64,000 bases of DNA, from assembly GCF_022138605.1 (NCBI RefSeq), contig NZ_JACBFS010000004.1, positions 248,001 to 312,000 on the forward strand, in the 5' to 3' direction. This DNA is from Xanthobacter sp. NM-25 (GTDB lineage Bacteria; Pseudomonadota; Alphaproteobacteria; Rhizobiales; Xanthobacteraceae). The translations under genes were made by a program, and so were the position numbers. The notes under the pieces were generated by a model. It was not told where the DNA came from and searched no databases. It saw only the letters and a list, made by a program, of their open reading frames with translations. Positions 43,476 to 52,534 of this stretch are shown here, one piece after another. Position 1 is the first letter of the stretch; every line of letters begins with the position of its first letter.

Positions 43476-44450
43476 GTGGGCAGGATTGCTCGACCAGCGT
43501 CCATACAGCCGCAGGCTTCATCCGCCCGGCGGCGCCCCCTCTTGAAGCGGGGCTTCGTCGCGGGCCTGGCGCTGGGCGCGCTGCTGGCCGGCGCGCTGCT
43601 GGCCGGCGCGATCCTGGCGGGCGCGCCGGTGCCCGCCCTGGCGGCGCCAGAGGGCACCGGCGCCGCGGCAGCGGACCTGGGCGGCGTGGTGGTGCCGAGC
43701 TTCTGGAATGTCGAGCGGCGGCTGGAGCGCCCCGATGCCGCCGAATTGCCGAAAGAGCTGCGGATCGTCACCTCCGACGACTATCCCCCGTTCAATTTCA
43801 TCGGCGCGGAAGGGGCGCTGAATGGCTTCAATGTCGACCTGGCGCGCGCCATCTGCGCCGAGCTGTCGGTGACCTGCCACATTCAGGCGGTGGCGTTCGA
43901 CGGGCTTCTCGAGACCCTTGAACAAGGCCGCGCCGACGCCGCCATCGCCGGCATCGCCGCAACCCCGGCCAATCGCGCCGTGCTGGATTTCTCGGAGCGC
44001 TATCTCGGCACCCCTGCCCGCTTCGTCGCCCGCAAGGGCGCGTCCCTGGCGACGACGACCCCGGAGACGGTGGCGGCGAAGAAGGTCGCGGTGGTGTCGC
44101 GTACCGCTCACGAGGCCTATCTGCGCTCGTTCTTCAACGAGGCTGCCATTCGCCCCTATCCGGACCTGAAGACGGCGCAGGCGGCCCTCAGGAAGGGGGA
44201 CGTGGACCTGCTGTTCGCCGACGGCATCGGCCTGTCGCTCTGGCTCAACGGGTCCGATTCCGCCGCCTGCTGCGTCTTCGTGGGCGGCCCCTTCACCGAG
44301 AGCCGCTTTTTTGGCGATGGCTTTGCGGTGGCGGTCAAAGCCGGCAACGACAAACTGCGTGAAGCGATCGACTACGCGCTGCAGCGGATCTGGGAAAAGG
44401 GCACTTATACCGACCTCTACCTGCGCTGGTTCCCCATCGGCTTCTACTGA
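43476..44450 (+). CDS. family 3 extracellular solute-binding protein (polar amino acid type)
   Basis: 324 aa from GTG 43476, which has AGAGGG four bases upstream. The N-terminus holds a basic segment and a Sec signal peptide (FVAGLALGALLAGALLAGAI), with a processing site near ALAAPEG. The mature protein shows LPKELRIVTSDDYPPFNFIG, LNGFNVDLARAICAELSVTC, GRADAAIAGIAATPANRAVL and GKGTYTDLYLRWF-like tail WEKGTYTDLYLRWFPIGF. It binds small amino-acid-like ligands for an ABC importer, but no permease or ATPase gene adjoins, so it may be an orphan or act in sensing. Divergent from the glycosyltransferase by 40 bp. Confidence 0.9.
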   Translation: MGRIARPASIQPQASSARRRPLLKRGFVAGLALGALLAGALLAGAILAGAPVPALAAPEGTGAAAADLGGVVVPSFWNVERRLERPDAAELPKELRIVTSDDYPPFNFIGAEGALNGFNVDLARAICAELSVTCHIQAVAFDGLLETLEQGRADAAIAGIAATPANRAVLDFSERYLGTPARFVARKGASLATTTPETVAAKKVAVVSRTAHEAYLRSFFNEAAIRPYPDLKTAQAALRKGDVDLLFADGIGLSLWLNGSDSAACCVFVGGPFTESRFFGDGFAVAVKAGNDKLREAIDYALQRIWEKGTYTDLYLRWFPIGFY

Positions 44451-45043
44451 GCGGCCCCCGCCAGAATGGCGGCAATGGCATCAATGCCTTCGGGATCATC
44501 GGCGATGCGGTCGGTGAGCAGCCGGTACCAATTGAAGCCGATGTAAAGGGACAGCAGCGGCTCCACCGCCTCCGCACGGACCTCGCCGCGGCCCGCCGCC
44601 CGCGCGAACAGTTCGCGCACGTCGTGCAGCCGTTGGGGCAGGAACTTATCGCGCAGGCTCTGCTGGGCACTCTCGCTGGTCTGCGAGTCGGCGATCAAAG
44701 CCCGGAAGGTGCGGCCGGAGGGGGTGTCGCGCCAGAACGACCACAGGCCCCGGGTGTAGGTCACAAGATCTCCCCGCAGGCTGCCCGTGTCCGGCGGGCT
44801 GAGGGCGGCGGTCTTTTCCGCACCGTAGACATCAATGAACAGGTCGGTCTTCGTGGGCCACCAGCGGTAGATGGTCGGTTTGCCCGCGCCCGCGCGGCGC
44901 GCCACTTCCTCGATGGAGAATCCGGCGTAACCGCGTTCCGCCAACAGCGCCCGCGCCGCGGCCAGAATGGCCGCCTCCGCCTCGGGATTGCGGCGCGCGC
45001 CGATGGATGAACGGCGGTGGGCCTCCGGCGTGCGGGCGTTCAA
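44444..45043 (-). CDS. TetR-family repressor
   Basis: 199 aa from TTG 45041-45043, with AGGAGG (45049-45054) five bases upstream. N-terminal HTH: AILAAARALLAERGYAGFSI, EEVARRAGAGKPTIYRWWPT, KTDLFIDVYGAEK. The C-terminal helical part resembles the GxPTxYRWW subgroup shared with the TetR at 59893. Its stop overlaps the preceding binding-protein gene by 7 bp (convergent). It diverges from a 72-aa membrane protein; an 8-bp inverted repeat (CGAAACGG/CCGTTTCG) lies between them and is a likely operator. Ligand unknown. Confidence 0.88.
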   Translation of the reverse strand: MNARTPEAHRRSSIGARRNPEAEAAILAAARALLAERGYAGFSIEEVARRAGAGKPTIYRWWPTKTDLFIDVYGAEKTAALSPPDTGSLRGDLVTYTRGLWSFWRDTPSGRTFRALIADSQTSESAQQSLRDKFLPQRLHDVRELFARAAGRGEVRAEAVEPLLSLYIGFNWYRLLTDRIADDPEGIDAIAAILAGAAQ

Positions 45044-45077
45044 AGCGACCTCCTCCTCAATCCTGCCCCTTGATAAC

Positions 45078-45126
45078 CGAAACGGATCGTATATATCAAC
45101 GCCCACAAATTGAACGAGCCGTTTCG
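45078..45126. promoter_or_regulatory. inverted repeat, likely TetR operator
   Basis: CGAAACGG (45078-45085) and CCGTTTCG (45119-45126) form a perfect 8-bp inverted repeat spanning the AT-rich TATATATC region between the TetR gene and the 72-aa membrane protein gene. The related CGAAACG motif appears in the control region of the other TetR unit (59816-59823). Confidence 0.5.
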
Positions 45127-45147
45127 TTCCATTTCTGGAAATCGATC

Positions 45148-45366
45148 ATGATCACTTTTCCCTTCTGGTCCCACCTGCGCTTTCTCGGGGTGATGATGGT
45201 GGGGGCCTATATCCTCATCAACGGCATTCTGCTGGTGCTTTCGCCGCTGGTCACCGGCTGGCCCTTCTGGGCGACCACCCTGTGCGCCGTGCCGCCCATG
45301 GTGATCGGCATGGTGCATGTGGTGCTGCCGCTGGCCCGTCGCCCGCGCACGCCGTCTGCGCGTTGA
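45148..45366 (+). CDS. 72-aa two-helix membrane protein
   Basis: From ATG 45148: MITFPFWSHLRFLGVMMVGA continues into a first helix (YILINGILLVLSPLV), a TGWPFW turn, a second helix (TTLCAVPPMVIGMVHVVLPL) and a basic tail (ARRPRTPSAR), so two membrane passes. It diverges from the TetR repressor gene with the inverted repeat between them and is probably its target. Small membrane proteins controlled by TetR regulators are often linked to stress or efflux, but nothing here shows a function. lysK starts 50 bp downstream. Confidence 0.7.
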   Translation: MITFPFWSHLRFLGVMMVGAYILINGILLVLSPLVTGWPFWATTLCAVPPMVIGMVHVVLPLARRPRTPSAR

Positions 45367-45416
45367 CGCCACGGTTTCCCCTTCCTAAGTATCGCGCTCC
45401 TTTCCTGGAGCCGATC

Positions 45417-47090
45417 ATGACTGAAGCCACGTCCGCCTTTGCCGTTCCGGCCGAACTCGCCGGCGAGCTGAAGCGCGTCGCCGAGACGGCCAATGCCTGG
45501 CCGTTCGAAGAAGCGCGGAAGCTGGTGGAGCGGCTGAAGCGCAAACCCAAGGACGAGGTGCTGTTCGAGACCGGCTATGGCCCTTCCGGCCTGCCCCACA
45601 TCGGCACCTTCGGCGAGGTAGCGCGCACCACCATGGTGCGCCACGCCTTCCGCATCCTCACCGAGGACAAGATCCGCACCCGCCTCGTCGCCTTCTCCGA
45701 CGACATGGACGGCCTGCGCAAGGTGCCGGACAACGTGCCCAACAAGGAGATGCTGCAGGCCGCCCTCGGCCTGCCGCTCACCAAGGTGCCGGACCCCTTC
45801 GGGACCTATCCGAGCTTCGGCGAGCACAACAATGCGCGCCTGCGCGCCTTCCTGGACGCCTTCGGCTTCCAGTATGAGTTCATGTCGGCGACCCAGTGCT
45901 ACCTGTCTGGCGCCTTCGATGCGACCCTGCTCAAGGTGCTGGCGAACTATGAGCGCATCATGGAAATCATGCTGCCCTCGCTGCGGGAAGAGCGTGCGGC
46001 CTCCTATTCGCCGTTCCTGCCCGTATGCCCGCGCACCGGCCGCGTGCTGCAGGTGCCGATCGTGGCGCACGACGCCGCCGCCGGCACAATCTCCTATGAT
46101 GACCCGGAAACCGCTGAGCGCGTGACGCTTCCCGTCACCGGCGGCCATTGCAAGCTGCAGTGGAAGCCCGATTGGGCGATGCGCTGGGTCGCTATGGGTG
46201 TCGATTATGAGATGGCCGGCAAAGACCTGATCGATTCTGTCAAGCTCTCCGCCAAGATCGCCACCGCGCTCGGCGGTGATCCGCCGGAGGGCTTCAATTA
46301 CGAGCTGTTCCTGGACGAGAAGGGGCAGAAGATCTCCAAGTCAAAGGGGAACGGCCTGTCTATCGAAGAGTGGCTCACCTATGCCTCTCCCGAAAGCCTG
46401 GCGCTGTTCATGTATCAGTCGCCCCGCTCGGGTAAGCGGCTGTACTTCGACGTCATCCCGCGCAACGTGGATGACTACTTCAATTTCCTTGCCAAGTATC
46501 CGGATCAGGACTGGAAGCAGCGCCTGGGCAATCCGGTGTGGCACATCCATGCCGGTCATCCCCCGGTGGTGGACATGCCGGTTTCCTTCACCATGCTGCT
46601 CAACCTCGCCTCCGCCTCCAACACCGAGGATGAAGGGGTGCTGTGGGGCTTTCTCAACCGCCACGTGCCCGGCGTGTCAGCGGCCACCCATCCCAAGCTC
46701 GCCGAGCTGGTCGGATACGCGGTCAAGTACTTCCACGATTTCGTGAAGCCCAACAAGGTGTTCCGCGTGCCCGACGCGGTCGAGCGGGAGGCACTGCAGA
46801 CGTTGGATGCGGCGCTCGCCGCCCTGCCCGCGCAGGCCAGTGGCGAGGACATTCAGACCGCGCTTTACGACGTGGCGCGGCCTATTCCGCGCTATCAGGA
46901 CCTCAAAGCCAAGGGCGCCACGCCGGAGCGGCCGGGTGTCTCCATCGAATGGTTCAACACCCTCTATCAGGTGTTGCTGGGGCTGGAACGCGGCCCGCGC
47001 TTCGGCTCTTTCGTGGAGATCTACGGCATCGCGGAAACCCGCGCGCTGATCGCCAAGGCGCTCGCCGGCGAGCTGGCCGGAGCCGCCTGA
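45417..47090 (+). CDS. lysK: class I lysyl-tRNA synthetase
   Basis: 557 aa. It charges tRNA-Lys; a tRNA-Lys(UUU) is at 596-671. Class I features: HIGH-type GYGPSGLPHIGTFGEVART, KMSKS-type GQKISKSKGNGLSIEEW, and GKDLIDSVKLSAKIA; also WKPDWAMRWVAMGVDYEMAG. This is the archaeal/alphaproteobacterial class I enzyme, not the class II LysS of E. coli. ATG 45417 with GGAG upstream gives a normal N-terminus; the in-frame extension to 45282 overlaps the small membrane gene. Codon use is normal. It is 50 bp downstream of that gene. Confidence 0.96.
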   Translation: MTEATSAFAVPAELAGELKRVAETANAWPFEEARKLVERLKRKPKDEVLFETGYGPSGLPHIGTFGEVARTTMVRHAFRILTEDKIRTRLVAFSDDMDGLRKVPDNVPNKEMLQAALGLPLTKVPDPFGTYPSFGEHNNARLRAFLDAFGFQYEFMSATQCYLSGAFDATLLKVLANYERIMEIMLPSLREERAASYSPFLPVCPRTGRVLQVPIVAHDAAAGTISYDDPETAERVTLPVTGGHCKLQWKPDWAMRWVAMGVDYEMAGKDLIDSVKLSAKIATALGGDPPEGFNYELFLDEKGQKISKSKGNGLSIEEWLTYASPESLALFMYQSPRSGKRLYFDVIPRNVDDYFNFLAKYPDQDWKQRLGNPVWHIHAGHPPVVDMPVSFTMLLNLASASNTEDEGVLWGFLNRHVPGVSAATHPKLAELVGYAVKYFHDFVKPNKVFRVPDAVEREALQTLDAALAALPAQASGEDIQTALYDVARPIPRYQDLKAKGATPERPGVSIEWFNTLYQVLLGLERGPRFGSFVEIYGIAETRALIAKALAGELAGAA

Positions 47091-47191
47091 AGGCACCGGC
47101 CCTGCGACCTCGGGATCACCCACCGCCCCGGGCGGGAAGGTGGCCCCGGGATCTGCGCCTTTCGTGCGGCCGGCGCGGCGCCATAGGATCC

Positions 47192-48622
47192 TCACCGCCC
47201 GCCGGCCGCCGCGTCGACCTCAATCTGTGACAGGTCCGCCAGCATGGCACGGCCGCGGCCCGCAGCCTTGGCCGCATAAAGGGCGAGATCCCCTGCCCGC
47301 AACAGCCCGCCGAGCGAGAGGCCCCGCGCCACCTCCGCAGCGCTCGCGGCGGCCACACCGACGCTGAGCCCCACGGAAACGGTCTCGCCGCGAAAGTCCA
47401 TGGGTGTGCTGACGAGGCTGATGAGCCGCGCCGCGAGGGCATCGGCACCAGCCTGGGGATCGACCTCCGCGGCCTGCACGACGACAAACTCGTCGCCCCC
47501 CACCCGGGCCACCAGATCCTCCCCCCGGGTCGCCTGCTTCAGGCGTTCCGCGACAGTGCGCAGCACGGCATCGCCGGCCTCGTGGCCGAGGCTGTCGTTC
47601 ACCCGCTTGAAGCGGTCGAGATCGAGGCACAACACCGCCAGTCCCGCGCCGGTGCGCCGCGCCCGGGCCATCTCCGCCTCCAGGCGATCCTGCAGCAGGG
47701 TGCGATTGGCAAGGCCCGTGAGAGCATCATGGGCGGCCAGATGCGCCAGGCGCTGCTCCGCCGCCTTGCGCCGTGAGATGTTGCGGACCGACACCACATA
47801 ACCATCGGGCAAACCGGTCTGCGGATCCCGTGTGCGGCGGATGAAGGCCTCAATCCACACCCAGTGCCCGTCCTTGTGACGCTGGCGCTGCTCGCTGCGG
47901 GCCGCGTTCACCCGCCCCTCACGCAATTCGTTCATCATCCTGGCGAACGCCGGCATATCGTCCGGATGGACGATTTCCACCGCCCGCCGGCCCACCAACT
48001 CTTCGGGCTCATAGCCCAGCAGCTCCCGACAGGCCGGCGACACGTAGCGCCGCACACCGTTGAGATCGCCGCGCACGATGGTGTCGGTGGAATTCTCCGC
48101 CAGCAGCCGGAACAGGGCCATGTGCGCCATGGCCTCCTGCGCGGCGGCGCCCAGGGCCAGCAGGCTGGCCGCGCCGGCTGCCAGATCCGCCAGCTGGGCG
48201 CACTCCTCAGCCGTGAGGACGCGCGGCGCCGGGTCCATCAGCATCAGCAGGCGCGGCTGCGGACCGTCGCCCGGCAGCGGCAGCGCCGCGACGCATCCCT
48301 CGGCCCCGCCGCCCGCCCTGGCCGTATCCCGGTGGGCGAGCGCCCAGTCTGCGGCGCGGGCCAGCGCATCCTCCGACGGGGCGGTCCCCGCCAACACCGC
48401 GCCCGCCAGCACTGCGCCCGCCTGCCACACCACCGCGTGCGTCACCTTAAAGGTCAGCGCCGCCAGGCGGCACAAGGCCTCCAGGCCGCGCGTCAGCTCC
48501 GCGGCTGTGGCACCGGGCGCGGTCCCGTCTGCCCCAGCTGCCGCGGGTCGCACGGCATCCCCATCGGCCACATCCACGCAGTGGGCGCCAGGCGAGTAAG
48601 AGGAAGGCGGTGCGGCTGCCAT
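47192..48622 (-). CDS. GAF-PAS-GGDEF diguanylate cyclase
   Basis: 476 aa from ATG 48622 (a GTG at 48661 is possible). Order: an N-terminal GAF-like domain (LEALCRLAALTFKVTHAVVW), a PAS domain (LFRLLAENSTDTIVRGDLNG, then RYVSPACRELLGYEPEELVG and ISRRKAAEQR), and a GGDEF domain with LAVLCLDLDRFKRVNDSLGH and VARVGGDEFVVVQ. RGED sits five residues before GGDEF, matching the RxxD inhibitory site. No membrane helix or EAL domain. It is predicted to make c-di-GMP in response to a cytoplasmic ligand or redox cue. No output partner adjoins, but a cellulose-synthase-type transferase is 4 kb away. Confidence 0.93.
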   Translation of the reverse strand: MAAAPPSSYSPGAHCVDVADGDAVRPAAAGADGTAPGATAAELTRGLEALCRLAALTFKVTHAVVWQAGAVLAGAVLAGTAPSEDALARAADWALAHRDTARAGGGAEGCVAALPLPGDGPQPRLLMLMDPAPRVLTAEECAQLADLAAGAASLLALGAAAQEAMAHMALFRLLAENSTDTIVRGDLNGVRRYVSPACRELLGYEPEELVGRRAVEIVHPDDMPAFARMMNELREGRVNAARSEQRQRHKDGHWVWIEAFIRRTRDPQTGLPDGYVVSVRNISRRKAAEQRLAHLAAHDALTGLANRTLLQDRLEAEMARARRTGAGLAVLCLDLDRFKRVNDSLGHEAGDAVLRTVAERLKQATRGEDLVARVGGDEFVVVQAAEVDPQAGADALAARLISLVSTPMDFRGETVSVGLSVGVAAASAAEVARGLSLGGLLRAGDLALYAAKAAGRGRAMLADLSQIEVDAAAGGR

Positions 48623-48847
48623 GACATCCGTGTCCGAAACCCGTTGCCCAAAAGCGGGCACGAATCCCGCTGAAGTCTATGCGAAACCGCGCGCCGTGCG
48701 GAGCCCACACAGAGGCGGACGGGCGCCCGGCTTCGCGCCAGAACGGGCGCACAGGAGCGGTGAAACGACTTAATTCTTTTAATCGACCGATTTAATGGTT
48801 ATAACGAACCCATCGACGCAGAACCCGTCAGCGGTTGGAGTTTCATC

Positions 48848-49483
48848 ATGAGCTTGCATCTCGGCGATATTGTTCCCGATTTCACCGCCCAGACCACACA
48901 AGGGCCGATCAGCTTCCATGACTGGTTGGGCGACAGCTGGGGCATCCTGTTTTCCCACCCGAAGAATTTCACCCCGGTCTGCACCACCGAACTGGGCCAG
49001 GTGGCCCATCTCAAGAGCGAGTTCGACAAGCGCGGCGTGAAGGTCATCGGCCTTTCGGTGGACACCATCGAGAACCACCCGGCCTGGGTCCAGGACATCA
49101 AGGATGCCACCGGCTCGACCCTGAATTTCCCGCTCATCGCCGATGCCAACAAGAAGGTGTCGACGCTCTATGATCTGATCCATCCGAACGTCAGCGACAC
49201 GGCGACGGTCCGCTCTGTGTTCGTCATTGGGCCCGACAAGAAGCTCAAGCTCTCCATCACCTATCCCGCCTCCACCGGCCGCAACTTCCAGGAGATCCTG
49301 CGGGTGGTGGATTCGCTCCAGCTCACCGCCAAGCACGCGGTGGCCACCCCGGTGGACTGGAAGAGCGGCGATGACGTGATCATCGTTCCCTCGCTGAACG
49401 ACGAGGCGGCGAAGGAACGGTTCCCGAACGGCTGGAAGACGGTGAAGCCCTATCTGCGCGTGGTGCCGCAGCCGGGCCAGTGA
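48848..49483 (+). CDS. 1-Cys peroxiredoxin (Prx6 type)
   Basis: 211 aa. Reduces hydroperoxides through one peroxidatic Cys, seen in FSHPKNFTPVCTTELGQVAH. The C-terminal domain with ITYPASTGRNFQEILRVVDS and PVDWKSGDDVIIVPSLNDE matches the Prx6 subfamily, and no resolving Cys is visible. Length is standard. The 225-bp upstream spacer contains AATCG-AC-CGATT (48781-48792), a small palindrome that could be a regulatory site. It faces the CBS protein gene with an 11-bp hairpin between them. Cytoplasmic. Confidence 0.94.
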   Translation: MSLHLGDIVPDFTAQTTQGPISFHDWLGDSWGILFSHPKNFTPVCTTELGQVAHLKSEFDKRGVKVIGLSVDTIENHPAWVQDIKDATGSTLNFPLIADANKKVSTLYDLIHPNVSDTATVRSVFVIGPDKKLKLSITYPASTGRNFQEILRVVDSLQLTAKHAVATPVDWKSGDDVIIVPSLNDEAAKERFPNGWKTVKPYLRVVPQPGQ

Positions 49484-49540
49484 GCGGTCGGGGCGAAAGC
49501 GCGGCGCTGACGCAGCGCCGGCGATGCCCCGCGTCCCTTC

Positions 49541-49566
49541 TCCGGTCGGCCCCCAGGCCGACCGGA
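49541..49566. terminator. hairpin between peroxiredoxin and CBS genes
   Basis: TCCGGTCGGCC (49541-49551) and GGCCGACCGGA (49556-49566) form a perfect 11-bp stem with loop CCCA. It lies between two convergent genes, 8 bp from the CBS gene's end. There is no T-run on either side. Confidence 0.5.
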
Positions 49567-49573
49567 GCCCATG

Positions 49574-50005
49574 TCAGGCCGACATGATGTAATCGCGCAG
49601 CGCGGCATGCTCGCGCTCCATCTCCTGGACGCGGAACTTCACCACGTCGCCGATGGAGATGATGCCCACCAGCCGGTCACCATCCACCACCGGCACGTGG
49701 CGGAAACGGCCGCGCGTCATGCGCTCCATGATCACCGGAATGGTCTCCTCGGCGGTGCAGGTCACCACGGCGCGGGTCATCACCTTTTCCAGCGGCGCCG
49801 AGAGGGCCTGTGTGCCCCGTTCGCCCATCAGGCGCACCACGTCGCGTTCCGAGATGATGCCTTCCACCACCATGTGATCGTCCACCACCACGATCGCGCC
49901 GATGTGGTGCTGGGCCAGCCGGGCCACCGCATCGCCCAGCGTGGCCTGGGGCCCGATGGTGACGATGTCCCCACTCTTCTGCTTCAAGATCGTGTTCACG
50001 GTCAT
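49574..50005 (-). CDS. CBS-pair domain protein
   Basis: 143 aa, essentially two CBS domains. First: SGDIVTIGPQATLGDAVARL, GAIVVVDDHMVVEGIISERD. Second: VMTRAVVTCTAEETIPVIME, RFRHVPVVDGDRLVGIISIG. The C-terminal helix (VQEMEREHAALRDYIMSA) may close the dimer. CBS pairs bind adenosine nucleotides such as AMP or ATP and regulate partner proteins; as a stand-alone protein it probably acts in trans. No partner adjoins. Soluble. The upstream spacer of 230 bp shows nothing more. Confidence 0.93.
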   Translation of the reverse strand: MTVNTILKQKSGDIVTIGPQATLGDAVARLAQHHIGAIVVVDDHMVVEGIISERDVVRLMGERGTQALSAPLEKVMTRAVVTCTAEETIPVIMERMTRGRFRHVPVVDGDRLVGIISIGDVVKFRVQEMEREHAALRDYIMSA

Positions 50006-50235
50006 TGGCGTCTGCTCCCATCAACACAGCGCCCAACCGGACGAGCTTCATGCTCTTTTTCTCGGCCGTCGCCTTCCGAAGGGGAAAATGATCCATCGCA
50101 ATCTGCCGCAACGCAAGTGCATTGCGCAGCTGCCGCATGGCGCGGCCGAGCGGCGGGTCTCCCGCGAACATCAAGCGATGAGAAGCAGCTCGGGTTCCAC
50201 CATACCGAGGCACCGGCAGCGGGCGCGGCCCGCGG

Positions 50236-50976
50236 TCACGCCCGCCGTCGCGGGATGGGGTCGAACAGGCCGAACAGCACCAGGCCTGCCGCGAAGCCGC
50301 CCACGTGCGCCTGCCAGGCCACTTCCGCGCCATCACTCCCGGGCATGGAAACGCCGATCCCGAACAACAGGTTCAGGCCGAACCAGATGGCGATGAAGAT
50401 GAGCATCTGGCCGTTGCGGAAGCTGCTCAGCAGCGAATCCGCCGGGTGGTGATCGCCGCCGGCGCCACCGCTGAGCACCCCGCCGGGGGAGAAGGCGAAA
50501 CGGATGGCCGCGGCCATGACGCCGGAAACGGTGGCGGACGCCCCCACCAGGGGCACCAGCGCATCGGGATGGGTCAGGTAGTGCGCCGCCGCGCCGGCCG
50601 CCGCGGTGACGGCGCAGAACACGATGAAACGCAGCGCCCCGAACCGCCGCGCCACGGGCGTGCCGAATGCGAAGAACCAGACGAGGTTCACGCCCAGATG
50701 CATCCAATTGGCATGCAGCATGGCGTAGGTGACCACGGTCCATACCTTCGGCCCCCAGCCCCCCGGCAGATAGAACATGGTATCCGGCAAGGTGTAGCGG
50801 GCGGGGATGAAGGCGAAATAGGTCAGCACCTCCACGTCCGCCGCCTCGCTCAGAAGCAGCGTGCGGATGGCGTGAATAGCCACCAGCACCAGCGCCACGC
50901 CGGCAATGCTGCCGGGGACGTTGAACATGGGCTGTCGGGCGGGCGGGCGAGGCCGGAAGGGAGGCAGGTGCGACAC
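50236..50976 (-). CDS. rhomboid-family intramembrane serine protease
   Basis: 246 aa from GTG 50976 (ATG 50928 is the alternative; the N-terminal Pro-rich stretch before RQPMFNVPGSIAG is common in homologues). Six or seven helices. The catalytic Ser is in LVGASATVSGVMAAAIRF, and the His in WQAHVGGFAAGLVLFGLFDP; the usual GxSG reads GASA. The conserved WTVVTYAMLHANWMHLGVNL helix-2 region with HxxxxHxxxN is present. It would cleave membrane-anchored substrates. The loop GGVLSGGAGGDHHPADSLLS is longer than usual. Substrates unknown. Confidence 0.9.
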   Translation of the reverse strand: MSHLPPFRPRPPARQPMFNVPGSIAGVALVLVAIHAIRTLLLSEAADVEVLTYFAFIPARYTLPDTMFYLPGGWGPKVWTVVTYAMLHANWMHLGVNLVWFFAFGTPVARRFGALRFIVFCAVTAAAGAAAHYLTHPDALVPLVGASATVSGVMAAAIRFAFSPGGVLSGGAGGDHHPADSLLSSFRNGQMLIFIAIWFGLNLLFGIGVSMPGSDGAEVAWQAHVGGFAAGLVLFGLFDPIPRRRA

Positions 50977-51160
50977 CCCTTCGACATAGGCAGGCCCGTG
51001 GCCGCCGGCAAGGGAAATCCCCGCTCGCCGGCCCCGGCAAACTGCCAGGCCCGACGGGCGCGGCTATGGCCCGCGAACGCCGACCGGTTAAGGTTAATAG
51101 AAGGTTGACGCCGCAATTGCGGCCGACATGGGGCATTATGATTTTGTTAACCCCTTGCGG

Positions 51161-51823
51161 ATGCCCGCGATGCCCCAGCGCCTGCTCGACCTTTTCCTGC
51201 GGATTTTGCCGGCTGTCGCCGTGATGACGGCGGGCATCGCCATGGCCCAGGCACAGGACATCCAGTTCGCCAACCTGGCGCCCGGGTTCGCCCCCCGCCA
51301 CCTCGCCGACCGCGGCGCGACCAGCGCGCCGAGCGGCTATGTGCGGTTCTGTGCGCAGCATCGCGGCGATTGCGGCAGCAGCGGCAGCCAGACCTCCATC
51401 ATCCGCCTCGACGACGAGCGCGCGGCCGAGCTCGATCGGGTCAATCGCGGCGTCAACGCGCGTATCGAGCCGGTCACCGACCTCGACCATTTCGGCGAGA
51501 CCGAGCGCTGGGACTATCCGGACGACGGCAAAGGCGATTGCGAGGACTATGTTCTTGAGAAGCGCCGCACGCTGCTCAACCTCGGCTGGCCGAGCTCGGC
51601 CATGCTCATCACCGTGGTGCGCGACCGCGAGGGCAACGGCCACGCCGTGCTCACCGTGGTGACCGACCGCGGCGACCTGATCCTCGACAACCAGGAGGAC
51701 GACATTCTCTCCTGGAAGGACACGGGATACCGCTATGTGAAGCGGCAGTCCCAGTTCGATCCCACCCGTTGGGTGTCGCTCGGCGAAACCCAGGTGCCGA
51801 TCGCGGTGGGCAGCCGCCGCTGA
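51161..51823 (+). CDS. bacterial transglutaminase-like cysteine protease (BTLCP)
   Basis: About 220 aa from ATG 51161 (starts at 51128 and 51170 are also possible). A Sec signal peptide is visible after the MPQRLLDLFLRILPAVAVMT stretch, ending AMAQAQ. The mature domain has the catalytic Cys in GKGDCEDYVLEKRRTLLNLG, His in GHAVLTVVTDRGDLILDN with Asp, and WKDTGYRYVKRQSQFDP. BTLCP proteins (DUF920 type) are periplasmic proteases or transglutaminase-like enzymes, often paired with LapG-like roles in adhesion control through c-di-GMP; that link is inference here. The two Cys in CAQHRGDC may form a disulfide. Confidence 0.88.
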   Translation: MPAMPQRLLDLFLRILPAVAVMTAGIAMAQAQDIQFANLAPGFAPRHLADRGATSAPSGYVRFCAQHRGDCGSSGSQTSIIRLDDERAAELDRVNRGVNARIEPVTDLDHFGETERWDYPDDGKGDCEDYVLEKRRTLLNLGWPSSAMLITVVRDREGNGHAVLTVVTDRGDLILDNQEDDILSWKDTGYRYVKRQSQFDPTRWVSLGETQVPIAVGSRR

Positions 51824-51852
51824 GGCGGCGCCCTCCCCTCAGTCGCCAGACA

Positions 51853-52383
51853 TCAATCGATGCGGACGAGGCCGGCGGTATAGCGCCGGCCGTTGTTCTG
51901 ATAGCTGAGAGCGCTCTTCTCCAGCCCCGCCACGGCGGCATCATCAAGGCTGCGCACGGCCTTCGCCGGCGAGCCGACGATCAGCGAGCGCTCGGGGAAG
52001 GTCTTGCCCTCGGTCACCAGGGCGCCGGCGCCCACCAGGCTGTTGGCGGGAATGGTGGCGCGGTTGAGCACGGTGGCCCCCATGCCGATCAGGCTGTTAT
52101 CGCCGATGATGCAGCCATGCAGGATCACATTGTGCCCGACGGTCACATTGCGGCCGATGGTCAGCGGGCACCCCATATCGGTGTGGAGCACGGAGTTTTC
52201 CTGAATGTTGCTCCCCTCCCCCACCACGATCGGCTCATTGTCGCCGCGCAGCACGGAGCCGAACCAGATGCTGGCGCCCTCCTTGACGATCACCTTGCCG
52301 ATCAGCACCGCCGTCGGCGCGATCCAGAAATTGCCGGAAGCCGGAAGCTCGGGAGCGATACCATCGAGGGCATAGAGCGGCAT
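51853..52383 (-). CDS. gamma-class carbonic anhydrase-like protein
   Basis: 176 aa from ATG 52383, with GGAGG nine bases upstream. Left-handed beta-helix of hexapeptide repeats: WIAPTAVLIGKVIVKEGASI, IVVGEGSNIQENSVLHTDMG, PLTIGRNVTVGHNVILHGCI. Zinc ligands of gamma carbonic anhydrases match His in VLHTD, VGHN and ILHGC. Ends with a helical cap (LEKSALSYQNNGRRY). Relatives in the YrdA/PaaY group may act on CO2 or bind CoA; the proton-shuttle loop of Cam is absent, so activity is uncertain. Confidence 0.88.
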   Translation of the reverse strand: MPLYALDGIAPELPASGNFWIAPTAVLIGKVIVKEGASIWFGSVLRGDNEPIVVGEGSNIQENSVLHTDMGCPLTIGRNVTVGHNVILHGCIIGDNSLIGMGATVLNRATIPANSLVGAGALVTEGKTFPERSLIVGSPAKAVRSLDDAAVAGLEKSALSYQNNGRRYTAGLVRID

Positions 52384-52534
52384 GGGCGTGTTCCTCCGAA
52401 TGTGGCGCGATGGGCGCACTTGCCTCCCCTACCGCCATTGGCGCGCCCCCGCTAGGCCTTCGCTCGGCCCGGGCAGGGAACGAAGCGGCACCGTGCGGGG
52501 TTGCATCTCCAAGGCCAACCCCATGGGAGCGTCC